Shown here one piece after another: positions 1 to 9,100 of a stretch of DNA of 12,899 nt. The notes beneath the pieces are model-generated. The model did not search any database, was not told where the DNA came from, and was given only the letters and a program-made list of their open reading frames with translations. Source of the stretch: Isohypsibius dastychi (lineage: Eukaryota > Tardigrada > Eutardigrada > Parachela > Isohypsibiidae). The DNA is taken from the NCBI GenBank assembly GCA_034696485.1, contig JAQIWT010001039.1, positions 1-12,899 of the forward strand, given 5' to 3'. Every line of letters starts with the position of its first letter. The stretch's first letter is position 1. The position numbers and the translations under genes were made by a program.

Positions 1-29
1 TTACAGCTAAAAAATCAGGAGAGGCTATT

Positions 30-3000
30 CTAAACGATAGACTGCACAGACTCGACAGAAGATTCACGCTCGAGTTCGGCTTTCCTCCCCTTGGTCATGG
101 CACGGGGCTTCCGGGGGACTTTGTCTAGTGCTCCGGGTGGACGACCTGCCTTCCGACGCGCGACCTTCCGGACTGCCGCTTTTTCTCGATTCTGGGTGCG
201 ATGCTCCAATTTCCTGATCAGCTCATCCATGTTTGGCGGGAGGGGGACAATATTCAGAAGAGTATTCGGATCACGGCGGAGGCCGGAAGGAATAGCTGGC
301 TCACTGATGTCCGGCTCTTTTTCCTTTGAAGACGTTGCTCGGACCGCGTTCCCTTTAGCTTGATCGACGATCTGATTAATGTAGCCGGGGATGGCCTTCT
401 CCATAAAAACTTTGGCCATCGTAGGAGTGGCAACATTGTAGTGGTAATTCCCCTAAAAAAGAATAAAAGAATTATAAACAAGAACCGAAACAGAAGAACG
501 GTGTGAAATTAAACTTTGAACTTACAAGCATCGTCTTCACCAGCGAGACATAAGTCGGAGAAATGGAAGCAAGCTGCGCCTCGATCATTGGCGTAACTGT
601 TAGAATGGTGGTGAAGACGGATTGATAATCTGTGAAGATGTCCAGAGCCTTCGGAGATTCCAGGGTCATCACCTTCTTGTCACCATCGACGGTGCACCAG
701 TCTCCGATGGGCTTAACTTCTTCGTCAATGTGTAGAACCGCAACATCCTGGGGGCGAATGTTGTACTGCCGGATCTCATCCGATACCGTGTTGGATGATG
801 ATGGCGGGGGAGACTTTTGGCGGACAGATGGATTCACGGCTGGATTGGGGGAAGAGCGGCGGTAATTGTAGCTGCTGGTCTTTGAGCGTGCCTTTGATTT
901 GGATTTGGATTTGGATTTCGACTTGGTGCCGGTTTTCGAGTTGCCTTCTCCGGGGTCCGTAATGTCAGCAATTTCATCTTCGTCCTCATCGCCTTCAGCT
1001 TCTTCCTCGTCGACTTCAGCTTGTTCCGCTTCCCGTCGGACATCATCAAACCCATCCAGAATCATGATTGTTTTACGAGTGGCGGGGTCGATCAAATCTA
1101 CATGCGCGTCCAGAAAAGGCATCAGCTTCCGGGTGCAGAGGATCATGTCAATGTACAAATTCGTCAGCCGTGCTCCGGTCATCTTCGCCGAGGTGAAACT
1201 TTCTTTATGTTTGATGAAAAATCTAGTGAAACAAGATGGGTAAATTGTGATTGCATTTTTCAGAGAGTGATGCGAAACTCACCGGTCAAACGGAAGCCGG
1301 GATTCTACTTCGATGGACAGTGTCATTCGATAGACGGCGGCACGGGCCCGAGATAGGTTTTGCTGGGAAAGGGTGGAACCACTAGACATCATAATCTCAG
1401 CCTGAGTCATCCCCTTTTTCAGCTCGCTGAGACGGTCATCTGAACGTTCTGGATCGTTTTGCCAGTATCCTCGTCTCGATCTCTGGCAGAATTCCTCGAC
1501 AATACCCAACTCGTTTGGATGAAGGAGAAGGAAGACGCGGAGGAAGCCACATCGGTAATTCCAGATGTTTGGTTTAGTCTATTGAAACCAGAAAGATGAG
1601 AAAGGGTGAGCGGTAGTTGAACTCAGCAAGAAACTAACCTGAAATTCTTTCTGTATGTCGTCTGGCATGAGCTTAATAGCCTCCTTACAGAACTCATTCC
1701 AAAGGCGAGATTTACGGCCAGCGCAGATCTTGGTGAGCTTCTCGAGAAAAGCCTCGGTAAGCTCGCTGCGCTCTACCGGATTGGGGTGCTTGCCCTTCAC
1801 CGAATAGTACCCCTGTTCGAAAAGGGAACTGTAGATCCGCAAAAGAAGCTTCTGGGCCACGATGATGAGCTCCCCATATGACATTGGATCCCTGATGTGC
1901 GCCGGCAAGACCTGGAAGAGATAAGGGGTAAGCAAAAGCTCGTTTACAATGAAGGGATCAATCTTGGCTTACATCGTTTCGAGCAACACCATAACAAACA
2001 GCCAAGTCAACCGGAGGTCGCTGAAGGACACGAACAATGATGCTCAGATCATTCGGGAGATTCTTCTTTCTTCCAAAGGCTTGAAAGGCCGCCTGAAGTC
2101 GGTGCCAACCATCCAAAACCTGCAGCGTTACGTCGGCTTTCTTGAAGGCCATCTCAATCTGGAAGTCCTGGTTGGAGCGCATCTTGAAGAATTGCTGTGC
2201 CTCATCGGGTTCCACAAAGACTATGACGGAGAAGTCTTCTGGATTGCGAATGAAGGATTTCTTCAACTGCTGGACGTGAGCGTGATCGGTACTTCGGATG
2301 ATATAGTTGTGGTCCAGCGGTTGGCGGAAGCGATGTTGATGTGGTGAGGAGGTTCTGAAGGTGGCTGAAAGGGAGAAGAGCATTTACAATGGTGCTGACA
2401 ATTTGAGTAAGCATCTTAAGGTTTTTCAAATTTAAATGTCATCCCTCATTTTAGCAAGGATGAGTAATTCAGTTGAAAACCGAAAATCAAAATAATCCAA
2501 TAATATGAAGAGTAACTTTGCATATTTTTCGAAATGTTTAATCAAAGTTATCCTTGTTTGAAGGTGATACAAATATCGATATGAGTAATTCAGTTCGTAA
2601 CCGAAAATTAAAATAATCCATTAATATGCAAAGTTACTTTGCATATTTTTCGAAAAGTTTAAATTTTGACTTTTTGATTAGAAGAGATGAGGAGAACTTA
2701 CCAATCCAGAATGGCTGCAAAACGTCACGGAAACCTCGCATGAAATCCTCTTTATTCTCTTCAAGGTGGGAGGGAGTCGGAACGGCAGAGTCGGACTCTT
2801 CCGCAGACACATGATGATCCAAATCAGCAACACGATCCTCATTCCATTCATCAAACTGCGCCCGAATGATGGCAGCCTCAACCATGTATTTGAGCGGATC
2901 ATTGAGTGCAGCGTTATCGTCTGGAACGTTGAATTCCGGAAAATCGGGATCGTCAGTTGGCGCCTCGTAGTCACTATCAACATCACCTTCAAAAACACAA

Positions 3001-4007
3001 AATGTCGTGAGTTCTTCAAACTTTGACATATGAAGAAACAACATACTGATTTCAGGTTCTTCTGGCTCATCTGGTTTCTTCTTGGGAGGAGGAGAGTGCA
3101 CGCTGTAAACACGCTCTGGAATACGGATGTCACCATCGGCCAGGATGTGATGAAATGGTTCTGGAATCTCTTCCCGGTCATCGGCGAAATCAGCTGGATC
3201 GCCTACGGCTGGTTCGTCTTCCTCTTCACCGCCCGATCTTGAATGCTGCGTAATGTCATCAGCAGCATCATCGATTCCCATGTTGCTCCCAGCCTCACTT
3301 CCGGTAAGTTCGTCTGAAATTGATGGCGGTCATGTTATTAAAAAAGATACTGGAATAACGTTGAGAGCGTAATACCGTTTCCAGTGTCGTTTTCGTGAGC
3401 AGAAGAAGCTACCGAAACAGATGAGACAGCTGAAAAAAGAAAGAAACATGAAGAAAGGCAGGAAAAAAGTGGGTCACTTCCGGTTGGTCAAAGTGAGCAG
3501 ATCAACTAAAGAGATATCACTTACCATTAGTTGATTGTGGCTCTTGATTATTTTCAGCACCATCGTCAGTCATATTGTCATCTGCGACTACTAATCAGAA
3601 AACAGAATCTTGTAAATAATCATGGCGAAAACGAAAAGTTGTGAAATCCGAAGGGGGACAAGCATACCTTCTTCCGCTGATGGTGAGTTTGCCTTCTTTT
3701 TCTTGGATGAGGGGGCTGGATTGGGGAGAGAAAACGCAGCGGCGCGTTTGAGTTGAGATTCCCGATATGCACGAATCTGCTCAGGAGTGGCTGCGGCAGA
3801 TTTCCGTGCAATGTTGACTATCTTCTTCGGGGCAACAACCGCCTTCGTTCCGAGCTGCTTCTTCTTTTTTTCAGGCATTGGAGCTGGAAGTCCAGAAGAT
3901 GTGCTTGGAACAGCTCCGGGAAGACTCGAAGAATTCGAATTGATATTCTGGGATGGCGGAATTTCAGCAGATTTCACGATTTTCCCCTTTTCCCTGGGCA
4001 TTTTCAT
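30..4007 (-). CDS. ParB/Srx-like domain protein, ten-exon gene, about 1,030 aa
   Basis: I do not recognise this as a named gene. Ten exons join in one frame: 4007-3668, 3590-3525, 3429-3376, 3313-3047, 2986-2702, 2364-1973, 1911-1639, 1578-1283, 1222-526 and 452-30 (TAG at 32-30). They total 3,093 nt and all intron phases match. The start is ATG 4007-4005 with G at -3; a second in-frame ATG lies two codons on. Visible parts are: residues 1-113 basic and Ser/Pro-rich with two KKKK clusters (about 47-50 and 102-105); about 114-335 acidic and low complexity; about 339-480 a ParB/sulfiredoxin-like region with DGWHRLQAA at about 421-429; 722-741 Glu/Asp-rich; 753-775 Ser-Lys repeats; and 985-1010 Arg/Lys-rich with AGRPPG. 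No signal peptide or membrane segment is seen. A nuclear DNA- or chromatin-associated role is inference only. The upstream edge is uncertain: a possible coding exon at 4155-4113 would join in phase through an intron at 4112-4025. The last-exon boundary is firm; the 3' UTR lies outside the window. Confidence 0.72.
100..165 (-). other. Basic AT-hook-like motif in C-terminal exon
   Basis: Near the C-terminus the frame reads VARRKAGRPPGALDK followed by VPRKPRAMTKGRK. The GRP core flanked by Arg/Lys is the signature of AT-hooks, which bind the minor groove of AT-rich DNA. Classical hooks are usually RGRP or similar; here the residue before G is Ala, so the match is partial. Together with the N-terminal KKKK clusters it points to a nuclear protein. 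It could also be a simple nuclear-localisation sequence. Confidence 0.45.
893..920 (-). repeat. Hexanucleotide microsatellite coding for Ser-Lys repeats
   Basis: On the plus strand the hexamer ggattt is repeated about four times in a row before drifting to cgactt. Read on the minus strand it encodes alternating Lys-Ser (SKSKSKSKSK) in the disordered linker after the acidic tract. Length is likely to vary between individuals by replication slippage, with each unit adding two residues and keeping the frame. Confidence 0.8.
1850..2364 (-). other. ParB/sulfiredoxin-like domain region of the minus-strand gene
   Basis: Exon 2364-1973 begins TFRTSSPHQHRF and carries a pattern like ParB N-terminal domains. 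It has a basic start (R at about 361), a helix-like VQQLKKSFIRN, a strand-like FSVIVFVEP, then VLDGWHRLQAAFQAFG (about 420-435). DG-x-HR-L-x-A corresponds to the 'iidGhrRlrAa' box seen in ParB and Srx proteins. The exon ends AVCYGVARND and the next starts VLPAHIRDPMSYGEL, which loosely resembles the ParB stretch that ends in ReDLnpiEeA. The match is by eye and the insert between strand and box (about 25 residues) is longer than typical. Catalytic, DNA-binding or CTP-binding function cannot be claimed. The domain could also be an unrelated fold with a chance motif. Confidence 0.5.
2365..2701 (-). other. Largest intron of the ParB-like gene (337 nt)
   Basis: The donor is G|GTAAGT at 2702/2701 and the acceptor is CCTTTCAG at 2365, both phase 1. 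It is several times longer than most other introns of this gene (60-95 nt). The extra length is taken up by a two-copy direct repeat, listed separately. A small hidden exon cannot be excluded, but none was found with fitting phases. Confidence 0.7.
2460..2672. repeat. Two-copy direct repeat, 121-bp offset, inside an intron
   Basis: Bases from about 2461 to 2550 recur at about 2582 to 2665 with only scattered changes. Both copies contain gagtaattcagtt, then aaccgaaaat, aataatcca, and tttgcatatttttcgaaa. The offset is 121 bp (for example gagtaattcag at 2462 and 2583). Both copies are AT-rich and non-coding. A local tandem duplication or remnants of a small element would explain it. Confidence 0.85.
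2987..3046 (-). other. 60-nt in-frame intron in the acidic segment
   Basis: The stretch has no stop codon, so it could be read through. Three things argue it is an intron: donor A|GTATGT at 3047/3046, acceptor TTTTTGAAG at 2987, and exactly 60 nt, the length of several other introns here. It would also encode a hydrophobic run (MLFLHMSKF) that breaks an otherwise Asp/Glu/Pro-rich sequence. Removing it joins PEEPEIS to DVDSDYEAP. Retention would insert 20 residues without a frameshift. Confidence 0.7.
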
Positions 4008-4155
4008 CTCCGAAAGGTTGATCGCTGAGGGAGGAACAGAGGGAAAGAATGAGCAGACTTCCGAGATTTTGATTCAGAATAGAAAGTTGGAAATGGTGAA
4101 CGAAGCACTTACCGTTTGAGGAGATAAAATCAGAGTTGTCAGTTGGCGTGGCTGG

Positions 4156-5420
4156 CTGATGAGGAAGTCAGACTGATAAATTTCCAGGGCAAAAGGCCGA
4201 GCAGAATAATGAGCTTTGGATGTTTGGGGTTGGGAAATTACCGTTAACTTTCGAAGAATGTTCAGGTTTCGAAATAAAGTGGAGCGAAGACAGACCTGGA
4301 TTGAATATGGCGCAGAAGTTGTTGAGTTTGCTGGATTTCGTAATGTGGGTGTGGCGAAGTGGCGTCAGCCATTGAAAATTGAGTATTTTATTCAACAACG
4401 GTTGGAGATGCATATAATGAGTTTTGACTTTGCATACTTCTGAAGAATGTGAAAGGTATTGAGAGTTTCATAAAACAAATTGAAAAAACAAAAGAATGGA
4501 TGGTGAAATATCTAAAATTGACGTTTTCACCTGCAACTGCGGACAGTTACTGTTGTACCACTACTCTTGTCTGTGGCGCATCTATTTTTCCTGTACTTTT
4601 TGTACCTTCAATATATTTCTGTACTTGTACAAAATTTATTGCGAACGTAGAAATCTTTATATTAAAGTTTTTCAATTATTACATGAATTATTACAATTAT
4701 TTCTGCTGTCATTTGGAGCATGAACGGTTTCAGCAGCATTTGATTTGACATTTTGTGAGGTGACCTTTTCATGCCGGAATCAACATCCGTTTACGATGAG
4801 CATCGTTCCACTCACGATTCAATGAAAACTTATTATTAATTCAACGCAAGGAATTTTTTTATTTATCAGGTGAGCTGTCAAGTTCTGGGTCGAATCAAAG
4901 AAAGAATTTCGTTAGCCGGAATCTGCATGTTACTTAAGGTATCGTTATCAAGCTTACGCTTTATTCGACAGGATTAGCTCAGTTTTGTTTAGTCCACAAT
5001 TCAATTTTTGTTTGGTTTACAATTCACGGTGTTGACAGGCGCCATTAAATTGTACTCAGTCTTGTGCAAGTGTCGTGAATTATCGCACCGGAAGTCGATT
5101 ACATAACGGTAGCCGGACCCAAAGCGTAACGAAGCGTAAACCCTGATAAGAAGCACATCGTTATCCCCCTCTCTGCTAAAGTAAACAAACACGCCTCGGT
5201 CAGCTGGGCTGGGTTCGCTTTTCAACAACAAATGGCGATGCGGACTGAAAGATGATTTCGATGACGTGGGATGGAGAAGACGGTTGCTAGAGAATTTCTA
5301 ATCATTTCTGTCTGCGTTGGCTACACTCTCATAAACATTGAACGTGCATCAAGTTTTGGAAGAGAGTAGAAAGCACATGCTCCGTTTCCTATAAAGGCGA
5401 TTGAGGTCGTTTGGAGGAAG
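4156..5420. other. Intergenic region between divergent genes
   Basis: No convincing coding sequence or RNA gene was found here. Short open frames on both strands have no protein-like composition and no supporting splice sites. The left part must hold the 5' end and promoter of the minus-strand ParB-like gene, and the right part that of the LEA-like gene. A small perfect hairpin (ACGATG-AG-CATCGT) lies at 4793-4806. AT-rich stretches lie at 4600-4700 and 4830-4870. Possible untranslated exons of the minus-strand gene may lie between 4156 and about 4420. Confidence 0.6.
5390..5396 (+). promoter_or_regulatory. Candidate TATA box of the LEA-like gene
   Basis: TATAAAG lies about 30 bp before the expected transcription start near 5420. 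About 180 nt free of ATG follow, up to a good splice donor at 5600. This spacing fits a TATA-driven promoter, which is common for inducible genes. A second AT-rich match (TTAAATATAT, about 5421-5430) is an alternative. The start site itself is not visible from sequence. Confidence 0.45.
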
Positions 5421-5599
5421 TTAAATATATCCCCTCGAGAACCCCACGCATTTTGACATTTATCTCCATCTTGAGCGTCATTTGCATTTCTCGGAGCGCG
5501 TGATCACACATAGCTCATTTTGCCAACCTTCCACATCATCATCCTTGACAACTTGCCAGAAAGGACTGTAATCAAAGGACTTCTGCAGCCATCTTTACG
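5420..5599 (+). other. Probable non-coding first exon of the LEA-like gene
   Basis: A strong donor, TTTACG|GTAAGT, ends this stretch. Between about 5420 and 5599 there is no ATG, as expected of a 5' leader. The matching acceptor TTATTCCCAG at 6150 sits five bases before the coding ATG. The intron is then 5600-6150 (551 nt). The 5' edge is a guess from the TATA-like element. Confidence 0.5.
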
Positions 5600-6155
5600 G
5601 TAAGTGTTTTCCGCGAATTTCGAATTATTCCAGCTCCGTTTTTCTCGTTCATCCAGGTCGATATTGTTGTTTGCGGCTTGGAATTTATGATTCAGAGTGT
5701 TCAAGTTGTGAGAAATTGTTTCTTCAGTTATTTCGAGCCCAGTTTAGACACTTTTTCCCGGGAAATTTAGTCACTTCCGGTTCGGATTTTCTTCGTTGCT
5801 TTTTATTCTGGTTGGAATTTTCGATGAAACCGCGTCTTTTAATGTTTATAATCGTGAATCGAGTATATCTAAAATCGAGTTTCCTGATATGTTTTGGTGA
5901 TATCCTCCTTTGTATTTCAGCAACCGGAAATAGGTACCTTTCGAATCCAGTCTTTTTTTCTGAAATTGGCAGTTATAATTCTGTTGCTTTTTACTTCAGA
6001 AATCGGAATTTGGGTTTGTCTTGAAAGGTTGTTGACAACTTCTAATGGTCACACATTTGTTTCGGGAAATTCCATTCCGATGTTATGAATTAACGACTAC
6101 AGGGTTATCACCGAATGAGTCACGTTTCATCCATTTCGTTTTATTCCCAGATAAA

Positions 6156-9100
6156 ATGGACCACCAGAAGCCACACGGAGATGCCGTTAAAGTCAGTCAC
6201 GCCGAAATAACTCTCGGTCACCCATCCGCCGAACAAAAGCTCGATCAAGCCAAAACGGAAGCTCACGCAGCAGCCGGACACGCCAAGGAAGCTGCGTCCT
6301 TGAAACTGGAGGAAACCAAAGACGCTGCCGCTGCAAAAGGCGAGCATATCAAGCACGAATTCGGGCGAGCCGTCGATGCCGGAGCGCATAAAGCCGAGCA
6401 GTTGAAAGACAATGCCAAGGAGAAAGTCGCCGAGGTCAAGGACGCTGCTGCAGAGAAACTCGATCAGGCCGCTGAAGCCGGAAAGCAGACTGCGGAAGGA
6501 ATTAAACATTCGGCTCATGAGGTTAAGAAGGATGTACAAGCTGGAGCGCAGCATGTGAAGGAGAATGTTGCGGCAGCGGCGGATCAGGCTGGACAGAAAG
6601 TGGCGGAAACTGCCGAGGCCGCGAAAGGAGCTCTTCATGACGCTAAGGTCAGTTATATTTCTTATTTCTAGAATTGTACCGTATTTCGCGAGGGAAATAA
6701 TTTGTGATCTGAGCCCGTTCTAGTTTTCATTGAAAAGTTTATTTTTGCTGGCCGAGTAGGTCGTGTAGGACAAATTCAGGTGGTTACATGACGGAGCTTC
6801 TAGTGATGCAGAGGGTTACTTCTGATTATGTATTTAATTTGTTGTGATATTTTAGGAGTGGCGATTGTGTAGTCTGTGTGATAAGCGTAGTGACTGAATT
6901 ATTTTCATTGGGATAAGATACAGTGTATTTGAATAGGTCACGTAACTTACCAATGTAGATGAACGCAGACTCGGGTTTCCCTGCTAATTTAATCAAGAAT
7001 AATTACCGCAAGAGCTGGCCGAGCAATTAGGACGAGGATGACACTTAATTTGTCAGTATCGATCAGAGGCAGTACTGTAACGAAGATGATTTGCCGTGTA
7101 TTTCCGCCACTGAATAAATGTTTTACGACTTAAAGGCTTTTAAATGATTGTTTTTTTGTGCAAGATTCGTCTTTTTAGATCGTAACAAACTAAACCACCA
7201 TACCGTTGATGTTAACGAATTTTAGGAGTCGAATGAAAACGTTGGCAATGGAGCATGTCAGATTATCCTTTATCGCAGTAAAAATCTCTCACAGTCAAGT
7301 TTCTCCAATTTTCGTCGACCCGGACCACTTATGTTCTTTTTTCAAAACAATTTGATATCTCTGAATTTCTTGTTGAAACGTTGGCCGATTTTTTGTCACT
7401 GCTAGATTTTCAACTCAATTTTTGAACATTGTCTTGTTTTAGTTTGATTCATAATCAAGGTGTGTTTTTTTCAGGTTCACGCCGAAGCTAAGAAAGAGGA
7501 AATCAAGCACGATGTGAAGCAGGCAGCTGAAAACGTGAAGGAAGGAGCAGTTGCTGCCAAAGATGCTGTTGCTGCAAAAGCCGGTGAAGCTGCGGATGCT
7601 GCGAAGGTCGCCGTTGATCAGACCCAAGATAAAGCAGCGGAAGTTGCCAAAGATGTGAAAGAAGGAGCTGTGGCTGCCAAAGATGCGGTTGTGGAGAAAG
7701 CTGGTGAAGCTGCGAGCTACGCGGCTGTGGTTGCTCATGATGTCAAAGAAGGCGCAGTTGCAGCTAAGGACGCTGTTGTACAGAAAGCTGGAGAGGTCGC
7801 TGATGCGGCGAAGGAGTCCGCTGAACATGCGAAGGTAACATGGGAAGGAATTTGTTTGTTTTGGCTTTCAAGAGCGAAATCCTTCTCGGGCTTATCATTC
7901 ATTTTTGTGGTTTTTTGTTACCATTTTTTAGATGAAATTTTTAGGATATTTTAGACTGAAAAGGTTTTCGTTGTTTTTTCATCGTGATTTTTTTCAGGCA
8001 AAAGCACATGAGGTTAAAGAAGATGTGAAACATGGCGCGCAAGAAGCTGCCGATAAAACGAAAGCTGCTGTCCAAGGAGCTGTAGATACCGTGTCCCATA
8101 AAGCCGCTGAGACCGCCGATGCGGCCAAAGCTTCCTTCCATGATGCCAAAGTTCATGCTGAACATACCAAGGAAGAAATTAAGGATAAGGCAGCTCATGC
8201 TGCGCATCAAGTTGCTGATGGAGCGGTTGCAGCCAAGGATGCTGTTGTGCATAAGGCTGGAGAGGTTGCCGATGCTGCTAAATCTTCATTCGAAGAAGCA
8301 AAGGTCAGTTGAAAACTGAGAAATTTCGGGTGGGAGATTCTTTGTTGGACTATCGCCCTGGATAAGCTGAAAATTCGATTGTTTTTGATTTCTTTGGTCA
8401 AAATTCACCGCAATTTTCTGCAATTAGTATTTCGAACTGAACTCAAATTGGAATCTTTTGAATTCCAAAGTTTCTGAATTATGTTCTGTATTTTCAGGTG
8501 TATTTCTCCTTGCGTGGTTGGTTTTGTTTTGTTATTTGATCCCCTTTTGCAAAAATTCGGGAGAAAATTCGGAATTTTAGAGAATTTGTTTATTCTTCGA
8601 AATTTTCTCTTGGTTTCATGTTTTGGAAACTGCTGAATTTATTATTTTATCATTTTTGCACGAGATAAATTACAGTATGTATTTTGGAATCAACTTCAAA
8701 TTAGAGTAGTTTGTAATCAACCTCTGGTTTTGTCCGAAATCTAACGACTCTCTTTCAAAATTGAGTTTTTGGCTTCGCAGCATTATTGATTTGTTTGTGG
8801 TGTATAAAACGCGTTGTTTTCTATAAAATGATTGCAGCCATCTTTCAACTATTTTTCTTTCAGGTTCAGGCTGAGCACAAAAAGGAAGAGCTGAAGCACC
8901 AAGCCTCCGATGCTGCCCATGCCGTTAAGCAGAACGTCGAAGCCACCGCTGACGCCGCAGCCCATAAAGCCCACGAGGTCGCCGATGCAGCGAAGAGCTC
9001 CTTCGAAACCGCCAAGACCGAAGCCATTCATAAAAAAGAGGAACTCAAGCAAGGAGCTGCGGATGCTGCTCAGGCTGTCAAGGATACTGCGAACGATGCG

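Noticed and set aside
4249-4277. Possible heat-shock element (GAATGTTC within tttcgaagaatgttcagg)
   Set aside because: Only one correctly spaced GAA-nn-TTC pair is present; neighbouring GAA/TTC words are out of register. It is also more than 1 kb from the LEA promoter, and a dimer site is expected by chance.
4168-4413. An open frame starting ATG on the minus strand upstream of the ParB-like gene
   Set aside because: A donor-like site near 4241 ends in phase 1, but the only good acceptor downstream (exon 4155-4113) needs phase 0. The composition (His/Leu/Phe/Asn) is unlike the rest of the gene. It is more likely 5' UTR or spacer.
4793-4806. Small perfect hairpin ACGATG-AG-CATCGT
   Set aside because: Six-base arms with a two-base loop are too short to support a structured RNA or terminator in an animal intergenic region.
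5001-5231. A 76-residue open frame on the minus strand in the intergenic region
   Set aside because: It has no recognisable family, no splice support, an unremarkable composition, and sits in the presumed promoter region of the LEA-like gene. An open frame of this size is expected by chance.
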